This document shows, piece by piece, positions 37,648 to 51,140 of a stretch of 64,000 nucleotides of DNA. The first letter of the stretch is position 1. Each line of letters begins with the position of its first letter. Location of the stretch: the NCBI GenBank assembly GCA_036345935.2, contig JADWOT020000009.1:9443381-9507380 (forward strand). The letters are read 5' to 3'. Under the pieces are notes generated by a model that saw only the letters and a list, made by a program, of their open reading frames with translations, searched no databases and was not told the DNA's origin. This DNA is from Taenia hydatigena (taxonomy: Eukaryota; Platyhelminthes; Cestoda; Cyclophyllidea; Taeniidae). The position numbers and the translations under genes were made by a program.

Positions 37648-40625
37648 GGTGATTTCGTTGAGGTTCAGTGCATCATTCGACGTTCCTGATGCGGAGATGG
37701 ATGGTTTAGTTTTTGTTATAAGTTCGTTATGACAGTCTGACCTACTGTTTGCGAGCATTAACGGGTGAGAGCCACTGTGCCAACGCTTTAATGGGTCGCT
37801 CTCCTAGAAGTTGGCGTTCGGCAGTCCCAACCTCGTCGAGTGATGCACTCTATCGTTATTCTGTTGAGCTTTGCTCTTGTTTAGTAGGGCAGTGAACCGT
37901 GAGAAGAGAAGCTGCTGGCGCTCAGCACTGATGAGAGCTAAGTCAGAGTGCTTCTCAACAGCCGAGGCAGTGAGGGATTGGTTGACGAGAGTTTCGTGAT
38001 CTGTTCAGCACCAGTCGCAATCCCCTCAAGAGTCTCCAAAAAATAATGCCACCGAGAGTCTTGTGTAGATGTGCACTGGATGTTGCGGTCTGAGGGAAAT
38101 AAGCAGCGAAGGCATGCACTGTCACAGTCGCATTCAATCTGATTGTTAGGGTATCAGTTCCGTCCTGCTCTGCTACGACGATCTTGGCGGGCGCGAGTGT
38201 CTTCCATGAGTACTGTATTGGGTGTCAGTGGAAGGGAGGGAATCGTTCTCTGAGGACTAGTACTGATTGACTAAGTAGGCGTTGAGGGTTACTTCAGCCT
38301 TCCTGATGTAGACGAATGGGAGGTGGTCGTCAACGCAGCAGTCGCGAAGTATACTAATTTCAAAATATGGCTGATTGTTGCAGTTAGCTGGATAAAACCA
38401 AGTACGATCTGAGTAGTGTCCAATTGAGAGTGTGCAACTGAAACATACTCATTTGTGAAGCTAATTAAATGTTTCAGCTAAATGGAACCGTGTAAGGGGA
38501 TATGAGGAGTGGTTAATTGTGAGTGTGGAGCTAACCTGAGCGCCGAGGGTCAATTAGGTAATTAAAGGGTCTTCAACTAGTGGCTGAACAACTGCGAGGC
38601 TGATTACTAGTCGTGTTGAATAATGCTGAGCTATGCGCTAAACATTGCCCCTAGCCTAGAAAACTGTGCGGCAGCGCGGTTACCATGTTAGTCGCCCGAT
38701 TCTTAAGCGAATACAGGCTGACGTAGCGGAACGTGGTTTCCCGTATCTGACATGGTGGTGTTGACACCTTTTGAGGAGAAACTACAAGCTACCACTTTAG
38801 CATCGAGCATTGGCCTTCACACATCAAAATAATGGGATTCGGGAGGAGCACAAATCGTTAGCATGCAAGCGGCCGTCCAAGGAATTATTTTGGGCCTTTA
38901 GGTACAAAAATGAGCATGTTATATTCATCTAGATGCATCCTACTATTTAAACGTTAGTAGCATAGATGGGCAGTCACTAACCAACAAGTCCTACGTTTAC
39001 AATGCCAAATGCAATAGCCATTTGTAAAGACTATTCTTCGTATCAAAACCGCTATCGCAGACGATTCCTTCATCCGTGATAAGAGGCAATTGGATGGTTT
39101 TACGATTTTATTGTTAGCACACTGAGGGAACGTGGTAGTGAAACCGTAGCAGTTGGGTAAAGTATTTCTTGCAAATGTTATCCCTCTGCCTCTCACCTAC
39201 GTAATCATTTATAAATAACACACGTATATCACAGCCCCCTTTTTTTTATGCTCAGCCATCGGTGCTAACTCCATTGGTAGTCTTAAACTATGCCTTCCAG
39301 TGGTTTCCTATTCTCTATTAGTGTGTGACTTTCATCCTCGTAACCAACAGGCGGAGCACCTTTGTAAGGTCCAATCCTATTGTGGTGGACGGATACAGCC
39401 TAGACGCAGAGTTGTGGGCAAAAGGACCTTCATTGCACGAAAGGTAGTATGCGTCTGGGTGGTTGCCAAGTGGTTCTGGTTTCGCCGGTGCATACGGCGT
39501 GATTGACGATGTTTGTTCATGCGAGTTTCACTCCTTGCCATGAGAACATGTTCGAATACTTACTCAGCTATGATCAGCTTCCATTCCTCTTACTATCAGT
39601 CATGTGCTTTAACTGTTGGAGAAGCTCATGTGAGTTGATAATGGGCATAGCTGCAGCCTCAAGAAGAGCGCTACACACTAGGTCTGCGTAATTTTTCGAC
39701 GCGAAGCAAGTCTCTTTGCCCTAATGCATTGCTAAGAGGTGAAGGTGGCTTCCAGGAAATTCCAGACCGCATTGGAGATGCGAGGGAAATCAACAGCAAG
39801 CATTGTATTCCCAGTTAATTCTGAGCACAAAATAAATTTCACCACACAAGTAGAGTAGAGAGGACAGGCAAAAATACAGCTCACTCGATGTGGAAACACG
39901 GCGCGAAGCGGTCCAACGTGGACGTGTAAGTTCTGACCATAGGCTTGACGTGTGAGGCAGCGATGCAAGGCGGAGTTCCTGACATTGCTTGCTAGACGCC
40001 ACGTCAACCACCTGACTGACATCGTTGGTCCTCACGGCGTGAAGTTTCGCTGCAATGATTGGTGGCCGAACTGCCACCCTGACATGAAAGGCCACGCGAT
40101 CACTAACCTTGATGGGTGGTGTGTCATGAAAGACCCACCATGCTAGTAGTTACACATTCTTAATCTACTCTTCATCATCCTCGACCAGCATTTGATCACG
40201 ATGGAAGAAGAGCCTAACGAGAGACTGCTCTTGCATCTCCATGACAAGTGCAGCTAGCATCTGGCAGCATTGGTGAACGTAACAGTCACGAAAGACGTCT
40301 GCATCCATTGCTGTCGGAAATAACTCCTGAGGAATCGCGCAGACGATTAGCGAAATTCATTGCCGCTTGGAGTATGGATGGATGTTAAACCTAACGGTCT
40401 TGTCGTTTTTGAAGGGGAAAGATCCGCCTACTATCATACCAGTGCAAGCAAAACATCCTTTTCTGCCTCTTCTCTTTTACCAGCCAGGATTAGTGCGTGT
40501 CGGATGTTTGTTAGGTGACTTTGTTAATCACACAGCCGATACGGAGTAACGAAGCCGTGGCAGTAGCAGTAGTTAGAAGAGGATTTCTTAATATCCGAGG
40601 AGACACCTTGCTCATCCACTACCAG
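37648..40625. repeat. 3-kb repeat unit, first copy
   Basis: This matches 57428-60445 in the same orientation, with shared landmarks 'cagtgcatcattc', 'gcgagtttc' and 'ttgttggtcc'. Similarity looks moderate (about 75-80 percent) with indels. Its right two-thirds also lies within the much younger inverted repeat (38740-41135 against 61030-63470). Shorter related pieces occur at about 43200-43570 and 51860-52300. On the minus strand, about 38350-37970, a broken coding-like frame resembles the one in the second copy. Confidence 0.7.
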
Positions 40626-41135
40626 TTTTAAATTGTCCTCTCACCTCCCACATCCTACCCACAAGATCATTTTAAATTACATGAATATTGCAGGAGACAC
40701 TTCCATATGCTCAAACGACTGTGGCTTAAATGGAAGTGCAAATTCAATGGATCATGCTGTGTCAAGTACCAAGATTCACGGTCGATCGTGGCAGCGGTCT
40801 TGTAAATAGCCTTGTCCTTTCGTCCATTCAAGGTGTCCATTTGTGAACCATCGATTCCACACTTCATCGAGAGGGTTCTGTGGTTGGTTAAGGAAGATAA
40901 GGGATTTACCACAAACCTCCACCGACATTGAATATGTCATTCTGTAAGGGGTGGATTAGATGAAGCTCCGTATTTAAGACAACCGCCTCAAGAAAGTGCT
41001 TGTATGTAAATACGCCAACCAGAGAATGGCCTTTAGCTCATCAAAACGCTACCGCCGGTCGACTGTCGGGAAAAGCGAAACGACCTAATTCCACAATGAT
41101 CCTCTTTCTGCATTAACTCGACGTTCCGACTTTGA
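38740..41135 (+). repeat. Large inverted repeat, left arm
   Basis: This is the reverse complement of 61030-63470, nearly identical over most of its length: a 64-codon frame at 39952-40146 differs from its partner at 62019-62213 at only three residues. Breakpoints are at about 38740 and 41135. The arm is a junction of the 3-kb repeat with a reversed separase fragment. Confidence 0.88.
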
Positions 41136-41880
41136 ATATCATCGAAGTCTTTCAGATATTGTAAACCGTAAAAGCAAACTAAAGGCAAATCTCACAACAC
41201 TAAGAGGTGCATTCTATTGCGCGTTTCAAGGAAGGCTTTAGATGGCGATACACCTTCAACAACCAAACTACTTCAAATGCGCAAGCTCAGCATGTGCTTA
41301 GGGAGAAAGAGAACTGATGAAGAAGACGTGACTTGTAGTTGGTTTGTGGACCATCGAGAATCCAACGTGTGGCAATGGGGTGGACCTGCTTTCGAGAAAC
41401 CAATCCACCATTAACGAGGTCTCTGACGAGTTGAGTGTCGACGCTATCACACATGTCGAACGTCTGCAGCTGAATTAACTCGTCCAACAGCATCAATTGA
41501 ATCACACTCCACGGTGACATGGTTCGGTCCGTGTGCTGAATAGCCGTTGAGGTGGTGTGCCGCAAACACTTCACTGAAGCAGACAAGAGAACTGTAAATG
41601 TGTCTTCTGTCGCGCCTACACATAGCCTCAGTGCAAATTCACTTGAAGTCGCTCCATCACGCATGCGATGTATTTGCGGGAAACACAAACTGATGCGCAT
41701 GGTCTCCTGGAGAACAAGCTTCGAAACGTGGATCAATGTTTGAAGAATGGTAACCAGAAATATGGCTATAAAAACTAATATAAAAGCGGCAATCGCAGCA
41801 CAATCTTCGTCTAACGCAAGCACGACCGCTCTCGTTTGGAATCAGTAATGTCCGCAGTTGGAGTAAAAGACAAGGCAACA
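40640..41880 (-). pseudogene. Separase fragment S1 (reversed)
   Basis: On the minus strand, sequences like separase exons 36461-36580 (about 40890-40780), 36190-36306 (about 41150-41060) and 35747-36056 (about 41500-41330), plus introns back to about 35400, appear in gene order. Recognisable pieces include QLMLLDELIQLQTFD and HPIATRWILDGPQ. Frameshifts and stops make it non-functional. It contains intron sequence, so it is a DNA-level copy, not a retrocopy. The left part lies in the inverted-repeat arm. Confidence 0.75.
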
Positions 41881-42254
41881 TCCGTGAAATCACGTCATTT
41901 TACCTTGCAACGACATGCCACAAGACGTACTTCAGTTTGGAAGAGAAGATGGACATGCAGAGTCCACACGCATTACGCAACCGCTTTGATTCTAAGCGCC
42001 TTCTCTAGTGCCACCTCTCTTTGTTGCCTTCAGCTTTGCCATCGAGTGGTTTTCTTCCTTATTACTAGTGCGTACACCCCATCTTCGAAACCGACCACCA
42101 GACCACCTTTGTAACGTCGGACATTATTGCAGTGGATGGTTTATTGGCTAAGCATTGAGCTTCACATTGCGGACGAGGTAGTTGGTGGGTGAGAGAATCT
42201 GCACTACGCGCAAGACGTCCCCACTTCAAGGGTGGCACAACCTACGGTACGGTC

Positions 42255-42665
42255 TAGGTATGTGAAGAGGCGCATATATCTGGATGAGTACAAATTTGTG
42301 GTAGATGTTGGGTCGACTGTGCTTGTTATAGTACTTCCCTCGTTTACTACAAGCTCTTCTCAAGTCTCTCAAGACAACATCGAATGCCTTTTCTATGCCT
42401 TATTCAGGCGCATTATCAGTTGATACGATCGTGCTGGGCAGGCGGATATCGGTGTGGACTGTGGTTTAGCGGTCTGTGAGCATCTTGAGCGATGAAACAT
42501 CAAATGATGCATGGACTGTGGCCCTATGTGGAAGAAGAACAACGTGTGCTATGCTTACATTGCAATCTTCAGGCTGTGTGCCTGAGTAGTGAGATGTGGA
42601 CGATGATTCACGACTAAATGAAGACGTGGAGAAATGGCTGAGATCTGTCCTGCAGTAGCATTTCG
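42255..42665 (-). mobile_element. Gypsy integrase 3' fragment G1 (reversed)
   Basis: The minus strand matches the plus strand of 49957-50339 almost perfectly. Broken frames show integrase C-terminal features (ATVHAS..VS..KMLT, then KHSRP) with stops and shifts. It is directly next to separase fragment S2. It is inactive. Confidence 0.65.
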
Positions 42666-42689
42666 TCACCTCACTTTTGTTAACAAATA

Positions 42690-43075
42690 CCCGGAAAGCT
42701 TTTATTAGCCTTGAAGCGGACGCCCGTATGTGGTTACTCTGAAACCCTGGTTAGGGCTCAGGACGCTTTCGTCTGCCACCTGCGCAGAGCCACAGACCGA
42801 TCTACTAAAGGAGATGCGGCACAGGAAGCGCAGAAAAACTGAAGAAGGTGCTGTTGAGGTGGTTAGCCAAGGCATCCTGAGCCTAAAGCAGGCTTTCAAG
42901 AGGGACGCGCAAGGACGACTGTGCCTCAGGGTTGATGCGAGGATGTCGCAGGAGATATATTTTGGCCAAGATTACATGACAGGGGAGTGGGGCACGGAAT
43001 GCGACGGCTGGACAGGTTTCAACAGACTCTCTCACCTCATCCTTTTGTCTCGTACCTTCGTCCATGTCTGAGCAT
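42690..43075 (-). pseudogene. Separase fragment S2 (reversed)
   Basis: The minus strand matches separase exon 34830-35254: ESVETCPAVAFRAPLP corresponds to EPIETCPAAAFRAPLP in the intact gene, and NPEAQSSLRVPLESL to NVEAQSPLRDPPESL. A frameshift splits it into two frames. It ends about 100 codons into the exon, where Gypsy sequence begins. Confidence 0.8.
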
Positions 43076-46000
43076 TATGGTGCTGTGTTTTGGCAAAAGT
43101 ACGCCTATGTTTTATGTTTTCATCAGACGTTGAAAGGTAGCTGCGTCGTTACTGGATCAGCAGAACATTGTCAGCGAATCATAAAGTCCGTGTAGGACGA
43201 TGAAAGCCGTCCGCTCTCTGTCTGTTTCCGCCACCTCCAGCGTTTGGAGGGCAGTATTTGAATTCCTGCGATCGACACACAGTCTTAGTCTACCATCGTC
43301 CTTATTTATTCGTGCAAATGGAAAGGGTCACGTTGATTTAAGTACTTTTACAACCTTACCCTTGATTATCCCTTCCTGTGGAGGTTGTAAATCTTCCAGT
43401 CGAGGCGGTGGTATGCATCTAAGTGGTCACCAAATGCTTTTAGCTTCGTCGATGTCTACGCTATGTTTGATGAGGTTTGTTGCTGCGAGTTTCGCTCCGT
43501 GCCATGAAACGTGTTGGCACACTAGCTCAACTATGAGCAAAGTCTCTTCCACTCACTAACAGTAATGTGCGATGATTGTGATTGCCCAATCGGACTCGGA
43601 GACGAATGGTTTTTCTGTGCTGCATGCATGTTATCCGGTCCTGTCCACGTTAGCATTCATGATAACCACGTCCAAAATGACAATTTGGTATTATCAATCA
43701 TTTGGATGAAAAAACGGGAAGGGTATGTTTGAGGAGGGATGGGCGGCAATTGATAGGTCTACCAGAAGGTTGCTTTGGAAGCAATGGCTAGGAAGCAAGA
43801 AACAATCACCACTGCTCCTCTGATTCTGAACAGTGTGATTGTACTCTTCGCCTAAGGATGGCATGCATTCTGCTGTGCTAAAATCTTACTTTACTTGAGG
43901 TGAAGACATCCACAGAAGGTAGAAGCACTTGAATTTCCGCAACTTAGCCTGCAACCAGGCACGGTTTTGAATATTTCCGTAGTGAATATAAACATCGAGA
44001 ATGGTGGGGACGCAAAATAGTTTCACCTTTTGTGGTGGCGACCTAAATATCGTCATTTGTGGACAGTGGCTAACACAGCACCTCCTTTGGTGTCAAAATG
44101 TGTTCTTTGCCTCGGTTTCATACTCTCCTCATTCTGACCACATTCCGGAGAATTCGAGGCCTATTCACATGACAAAACTACCAGTTAATCGACCATGAGT
44201 AGGTTGGTGGTGCTATTCAAAGGCGCCGTAAGTGAGATTGCTAACGTGATGGCGGATCCTGTATCAAGGAAGGAGATAAAATAGACGGTGCAGCGTTCGC
44301 GAAATAAAGGTACGTCATAGCTATGCAGAGAGGAGAAAATAAGACGCAGGGGTGAGTCATTTTCGCAGGTGGGACTGATCCTCTTTCGTACAATGGCAGG
44401 ACATGATGCAATCCACCACACGCTACGTACCATCAATCCAATCCAACATCCACTAGTCTTTCACACAAATGATTACTGCCACAAGGCCATGCACGACAAT
44501 GTGGCAGTTAAGTCGCTCTTGTGGTCTAGTTTTATGTTGGCGGCACCATTGACATCGCGTCCCATTATATAAAACGCCTCATTTACTCGGCTTTAACACG
44601 GGAAAATTTAGTGGTTGAATTCGTGGATCAGTACAGGCACCATGATTTATAGATGTTTAATTAAAGGTTACCTTCATATTAAGCCAATAGAAACATACTA
44701 CTTTACCAAATGAGACGATATCGCCTCCAGTCCGAGTCCAAATGCGAGTTCGAGTATTAGGAAGGAGATGAGGTCTACAACTATATGAAGGGGAAAACTG
44801 TATCTGCGCATAACATATTCAAACTTTGCACTTAGGCTGGTGCTCAGTAATGCTGCAGTTAGATACTTCCTAGGCTGCATGTCAATTCGATGACTGGCGT
44901 GGATAATTGGCAGGTAGTGATCGACTGCGTTTTGATGGTCGAGGTGAGTGAGTCAGCTCAAGTCATAACCAGCACATTTCTCATTCCCTGATACAGTTTG
45001 CGGACCGATAAAAACGTCAGATTCGATAGAATTGTGCAGAGGATAAGTAAGGATGCTCTCAAAAATCTTCGTGATTGTGCCTAAAGCGAATGGCTGCAAA
45101 GGTTGGTCTGCAGTCACCGTCTTGCCTTGTGGCGATCGACGTGGTGTGCTGACCACTGAACACGCCAAAGACCATGGCCAATATGTGGACGGAGATAAGC
45201 AGTATTTTGCTTGGTTGAATAACTCCGTGTTTTGGTTCCGCGAACTGTCATAGCACAATACTTCTACGCTCACCTTCTATTTTACCAATTCAATCATCGT
45301 CGGGAAGGACTTCAGTTGCGACTCCATACATTTATCCCTATTGCAGTAAACGAGTCATTCGAGCTGATGCAATCACATGCTAAATATCAGCTGCTAGGCT
45401 GCCAACAATTTGTGATGTAGCGCTGCGTTAGTTATTTTGATCTGATCACTTAAGATTACATGAAAAGGAAAACAGTGTTATCACTACCACTCGAAAATTA
45501 TTTCGAAAAATGACCTTGGTGCTCTCTTGTCGGCTTAGCCCATCCCTTCTCCATGACATTGCCAATCAAGTCGCCACCTCTCGAATCTGTGGTGGGAGTG
45601 ATTAAGTCATCCTCTCATCACACAAAACCTTTGCAATGACACCAATTTTGAGAACACACATCAGAACAGTCCACTCTATGAGTTGGACACTTTGGCAGGT
45701 CTACGAAAGCCATCCTGTTCTAGGAGCAGGCAGTGAAGTCATTTGAGTAGGGCTTGTACGAGATGCAATCGTCTGTTCATGTTACTGCTACTGGTGCTGG
45801 AGGAGAGAATTCACTCTTCAAACACTCGACTATGTAACTGGTGGGCCAACTTGTCACCACTGCTGTCCAAGCAGCTCAATCGCTTCAAAAATGCAGGCTG
45901 TAACTTCTAGTCGTATCAACGATTGCAAACAGAGCTAACAATCTGACTTGCCCTTCTCACTATATCCATTTGTCTGGCTCTCACTTTCCGTGTGCCTCGA

Positions 46001-47800
46001 ACGAGAGAATAAATAATGCATTTGCATGTGTCACTGCTCGACACTTGATGACATGCAAGGCCTGAAAGTAGAAGTAAGACCATATGAAGTCCTCTTTCTC
46101 CTGGTCTGACAGCGATGCCTTTGCTGCCTTCGAGCTCCACGCAAAGACGCCAATATCACACTACAACTGAAAAATGGAATCCTGAATCTAAAACTGAAGA
46201 CGAGACATCTATATCCTTGTGACAGTGTTGCTCTAACCCACGGATTCAGTCTTCCTATCCTACGACCCATCGTTGGTATTCAATTGCTTTTTAGGTTGGG
46301 AGTGACTGACACTCAGATGTGATGTAAGGCATATGCGAAGAAGGCACTCAGACAAAGAGACGGTCAAGAAAATGGGCATCGAAGAGCAGACTGCATCGCA
46401 AGTGTGCACTGTTGTCACGAATGAGACACAATCGGAATCGTCACGACACCACACGCCATTCGAGAGACGCGAAGATTGAAATCCTACTTGCATGGGTGTA
46501 TCGCGATTTCGGTAACCCGATTGCAATGTTATCTGCTGCATTTTGTTTCTGTCGTTATTCACTCCCTAATTCTTGCTTACTCAGGAACACTCATTTCTAA
46601 AATAGCTATTTTAGTGGGTTAAATGTCCTACTGTTTTGGCATAGGAGGAGAAGTCTGGAAGAACACAGTCGTTGTCGATGTTGGAGCTCCCTTTCATCAA
46701 TGTCTTCACATCGGCACAACTGCAGCCACAGTCGATGTTGATCGCCCCACTGTCAATGCCGATGATGCGGCCATTGCTACTGCCAACATAGAACTAGGCG
46801 AGGACGTCAAAGCTTCATCAGGAAGGACGAACACTAAGGCGGCTTTACAAAGTCAGCGTTGAGTCCACCGACGGACGCTGACAGTGCAGTCGTCAATGGA
46901 GGGGCTAGCAGAAATGTTAGCCCAATTATGCCATAGCAGGCAAAGGCAGCACATTTGAACAGAAACAGGATTGTATTTCGTGCTTCCACAGCTTTCCCCT
47001 CGTCATCCAAATTTTGCACTCTTGATGTAGTTCTCTTCCAATAACATTGTAACTACTTTCTCCACACCCGATTCCACTTTGTGTGCATTGCACTACTTTG
47101 CATTATATGCCTTACTTCTTTGAGAACCAAGTTGACGACATCCTTTCCCGTGTGTCTCATTTCACCCAATTCCCTTCCCCCAATCCTTCTGCTGTTACAA
47201 CAGTAACTATTGTGCAGATGTATTGCTGTTGGCCATCAAACCGACAGTTCAGTTGGAAAATCCTCACACCAACTACGGAAGTAGTGCAATTCATTTGCTC
47301 CCTCTACCTCCCATGCTCTTTGACGTGCTACACATAATGCTGCGCTGACTGAGAACGGCGTCTGCCAACATGGCCACGATGGCTCACGTAAGACGATTGT
47401 CCACTTTGTCGCATCCCTCCCCTCACTCAACTGCAATCGCGCAGATGCTCCACAAGGAGGAACATAGGAATTGCTGACCACCAAGATCATTTAAATGCAA
47501 TGTTTCATTTATCGACTGGTTTGAATGAAAACACGAATATTGGCAACCGAATTCGCAGAAGGTTTGTGTAATCACGGCACTGTTGCATGCTTTGCGTGCA
47601 AAGGAGGGGAAGCTTAGTGTCAAGGATTGATGGTGGCTGTAAGTAGGGCATGTGTCATGTGACAACCACTGACTGAAATGTGGAGGAGACTCAAAGTATC
47701 ACACCTTTTGCAGCAAAAATCACCAGTTGGGGCAGCAGGGACGCTTTGTGCTTGGCTAGTCAAGGCGTCGTTGAGGAAGAGGGCAAACTGTTTCCCGTTA
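43076..47800. other. No gene recognised
   Basis: Apart from about 43200-43570, which is a partial copy of the 39300-39620 repeat segment, I see no domain or exon I can name. Open frames are at most about 119 codons and lack family signatures. The stretch probably contains older repeat DNA. Confidence 0.4.
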
Positions 47801-48985
47801 TAAATCGTGCCCAATCAGGCCTTGTTACCGTGAGGACTGGCACACCATGTGCACCAGTATTGTGCTTCCACAAACACATCGTATGCGTGACTGAGAATCT
47901 GCAAATAAATTTGCATCGAGTTTAAAGGCTGGCATGGCGAACGACTCATTTGCAGTCCTCTTGTGTGCTTCAATGAAGTGCTTGTGGCATATCAGCTCAG
48001 CAGTAGTTCATAACACGCACCAAATTCATGCATTTGGAACGGTCTTCCGATGAGGTGTGGTTTTACATGAGTACCGTCATTGAAGAGTTGACAACTGCTG
48101 TCTCTTGAGTGGTTGTCTTGTGCAATTTGAGATAAGAAGGGTGTGTTCAGTCTCTATAGTCAGTTTACACGATATGCACCACAGCTGAATCCAGCACACA
48201 CTTGAATGTCCACGCCACCAATATGTCACCCATGAGCGTGCTCCTGTAGATGCAGGTGGAGGACTTAGATCTGCAGTAGACGTTCAACAACTGTAATAGC
48301 GACGACACTCATCTCGTCGGAGAACTCGTTACTGGTGCATTGGGTTCTCGGAGGCGGGTCCACCTCATTGTCACACGTTGGTTGTTGGATGGTCCACTAT
48401 CTCTTTCCCATAAGCACGTACTGCGATTGCACTTTTAAGGTAGTTTGGTTGTTGGAGGTTTGTCGGCATGTATAGCATTCATTGTGACGCACAGTTGAAT
48501 GCATCTTTACTGCTATGAGATCTATCCTACTTTTGCTTTTAAGATTTACAATAAACAGAAGACTTCAGTGATCTTAAAAGACGAAGCGTCGAGTGGATGC
48601 AGGAGAAGAACCGTGGTCGATTGTGGTCTCTTCATTTATCTCCCCACTGTCGAATGAAGGTAATGGTATAGAACAGCGATTTCTCATAGCAGTGTTTTCG
48701 TGAGGCGGGTGTCTCAACTAAGGAGCTAGATCATATCCACCTCTTGAAGAATGATACATTCAATGTTGGTACAGGTTTGAGTTAATCTCTCGTCTTTGTT
48801 ACTTATCCACGGAATCTTGGTGATGCAATGTGGAATCATCAGTTTACCAAAAGAGAACTTGAACGGATGAATGTACAGGGCGAATGGCAGGAATGTCGCT
48901 ACGACAGATCGTGCATAGTCGTGCTTGACAGAGTGAGATCATTTTGAAGCATTTTTCATTTAAGTCGCAGTTTTGACCATGTGGG
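47800..48985 (+). pseudogene. Separase fragment S3
   Basis: This is collinear with 35550-36620 of the intact gene, covering the intron before exon 35747, that exon, exon 36190 and exon 36461 with their introns. The end, around 'caggaatgtcgctacgacagatcgtgcat', closely follows the donor region of exon 36461. It is heavily mutated, with stops and indels, and appears older than S7. Confidence 0.75.
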
Positions 48986-49089
48986 AGTATCCCCTTAACA
49001 CTTATGTTATTTAGAAATGATATTGTGGAGGGGGAGGGAAGAGGGAAAGAGGGGTGAGAGAGCAATTGAGATTTGGTCGTAAACGAGTA

Positions 49090-49560
49090 ATATGTCTATC
49101 CAGATATCGAGAAGTTCTCGCCTTATCTACCGCTACTGTGCGAACACTTTGGGGCATAATGCAGCTGGCCAGTTTAGTTTGCGTGGTTTAGGCCTGCACC
49201 TCATCGCCTTCGAAATCTCCAATGCACCTATGAAGTTTCGGCATTTGCATGACGACGGACAGATAGAAAGAATGAATCGCACACTTGCAGGACTACCAAT
49301 GGCTTCTACTGAGAAAGCACAACCCGAAGATTAGGATTTGAGCATGTCGCGCGCTATTCTCGCATGCAGAGCTACAGTCCACCCACCAATTGCCATTTCA
49401 CCGTTCATCATGCTCACAAGCGGCGAAATGAGAGTATCCTCCGATACTTTCCTACCACGCAAGGAAGTGACGACCGACAATGCGTTAGATAAGTACTGTA
49501 CGCAGTGAGCAAACGAAGACACAAGAGAGCTTAGTGAGGAGGTTGATGGCGTTTACGAGG
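49090..49560 (+). mobile_element. Gypsy integrase C-terminal fragment G2
   Basis: An open stretch with DDGQIERMNRTLAGL, then ILACRATVHPPIAISPF and GEMRVSSDTFLP, matches the end of a Ty3/Gypsy integrase core (family form GQVERxNRTL ... AYRxxVHxSTGxSPF). The part before it is missing and the frame ends at a stop. It is inactive. Confidence 0.78.
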
Positions 49561-49589
49561 TGTAGACCGCATGATGTCTGATTTCTCTA

Positions 49590-49956
49590 CTGCCCATCAG
49601 TAACATTTACTTGGCAGCCAATTCCTCTCCATTTCTACTAGGAGATCGGATGTTGTACAGACTCTTCCCATATGCTGCCCTGCAGGTCCTCCACTATCCA
49701 GCCATCTTGGTTCCTCCACAACAGATGTTGTCTTTGGCATGGAAGTTAGGCTGCCTTTCCGTTTTCTACTGGTCACGATGTTCAGAAGGCTAGGTTACCA
49801 CTCTTCTGTCTACTTTAATCACAGACTGCCTACCCTATCATCGAAACGCCATCATCATTGCTATAAGTTAGAAGGTCTACCCTTAACACCAAATTGAGTT
49901 TTATTTCCGTTACAGCTGTGTCAATGGGAATGTGCAATATCTAGTGCTCCACATAA
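49590..49956 (+). pseudogene. Separase fragment S4
   Basis: This resembles 34470-34860 of the intact gene: the intron with 'ccatttctactaggaatcg/agatcgg', the exon part containing TDVVFG.E.RLP, and the following intron. It breaks at about 49956, where Gypsy fragment G3 begins. Confidence 0.7.
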
Positions 49957-50450
49957 CTCAGCCACTTCTCCACGTCTTCATTTAGTCGTGAATCATCGTC
50001 CACATCCCACTACTCAGGCACACAGTCTGAAGATTGCAATGTAAGCATAGCACACGTTCTTCTTCCACATAAGGCCACAGTCCATGCATCATTTGATGTT
50101 TCATCGCTCAAGATGCTCACAGACCGCTAAACCACAGTCCACACCGATATCCGCCTGCCCAGCACGATCGTATCAACTGATAATGCGCCTGAATAAGGCA
50201 TAGAAAAGGCATTCGAGGTTGTCTTGAGAGACTTGAGAAGAGCTTGTAGTAAACGAGAGCAGTACCATAACAAGCACAGTCGACCCAAAATCTACCACAA
50301 ATTTGTACTCATCCAAATATATGCGCCTCTTCACATACCAAATTCTCCATGATGGTTGGTAAATGATGCGCACTTCTGTGGTATCCACCAGGGTAAACGA
50401 AGACAGTGGCATCGATACTTCTTCTAGTTCTCCATCTTTTAGGCGAAAAA
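49957..50450 (+). mobile_element. Gypsy integrase 3' fragment G3
   Basis: The plus-strand frame around 50165-50345 shows the retroelement tail pattern (DNAPE, then LRDLRRAC, then KHSRPKIYHK) with a stop in the middle. The first 380 bp are the reverse complement of 42255-42640 at near identity. Confidence 0.65.
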
Positions 50451-50539
50451 TATCCAATCAGTGGCCACGAGTAAATCCATGGCTCCTATTCCAATACTCT
50501 ACTGCACTGCCTACTACGAATTGGGAGGATCTTTCAAAT

Positions 50540-51140
50540 AGGTCTATTCGGTCACTAAATGCGCCTCGCTGACTGGGTATTTTTCACCTTAATTATGACG
50601 AGATATTGGTCCTATCGAGAACTAGACGAGGCATCGATGTCGCTAAGCATTTGTTTACTTTGGTGGATACGCACGAAAGTGCACTCCATTTACCAACCGT
50701 CGTAAGGGATTTCAGCATCAAGTTATTATTTGCCTTTAACTGCGTATTTAACTTGTGTATCTACTCCTCCTGTTGCCCCTCAGTGACGATTACTTGTCAG
50801 TTGAATCCTCTCCATCTCAAGTAGAAAATGCCAACTTCAATAGCGTTACCCACTCTCGAAGAATTCGCCAACCATGTGCACTACTTGTGCACTCTTTATC
50901 TGATTCTCTAAATGTCGCCTTCCACTTCCTCCAACTATATGGATTGCCAATCCCACTGAGCAGCGTCCGTGCTTACGTTGAACGAAGATTGTGGTGCACC
51001 TACGTCATTGGCACACGTTCAATGGACCTACTTCCAATTAATATTTATAGAAAGATGATCCGTGCTTTTTTTAGTTTCTTCTCGAAGAATCGTGCATACC
51101 TGCGTTATGCTTCTTACAATTACATTGTATGCGTGGTGGA
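50540..51140 (+). pseudogene. Separase fragment S5
   Basis: This corresponds to the 3' part of exon 33896-34211 (DRSVRPPNAP in the gene, NRSIRSLNAP here), then intron sequence as at 34430-34520, then a jump to sequence like 35370-35470 ('cctccaactgta' and 'gcttgcgttgaacga'). It is rearranged and frame-broken. Confidence 0.65.

Noticed and set aside
39732..40146. Overlapping open frames of 96, 101 and 64 codons, repeated at 62019-62433
   Set aside because: They are present in both arms only because the DNA is nearly identical. Three overlapping frames on two strands without family similarity argue against a gene.
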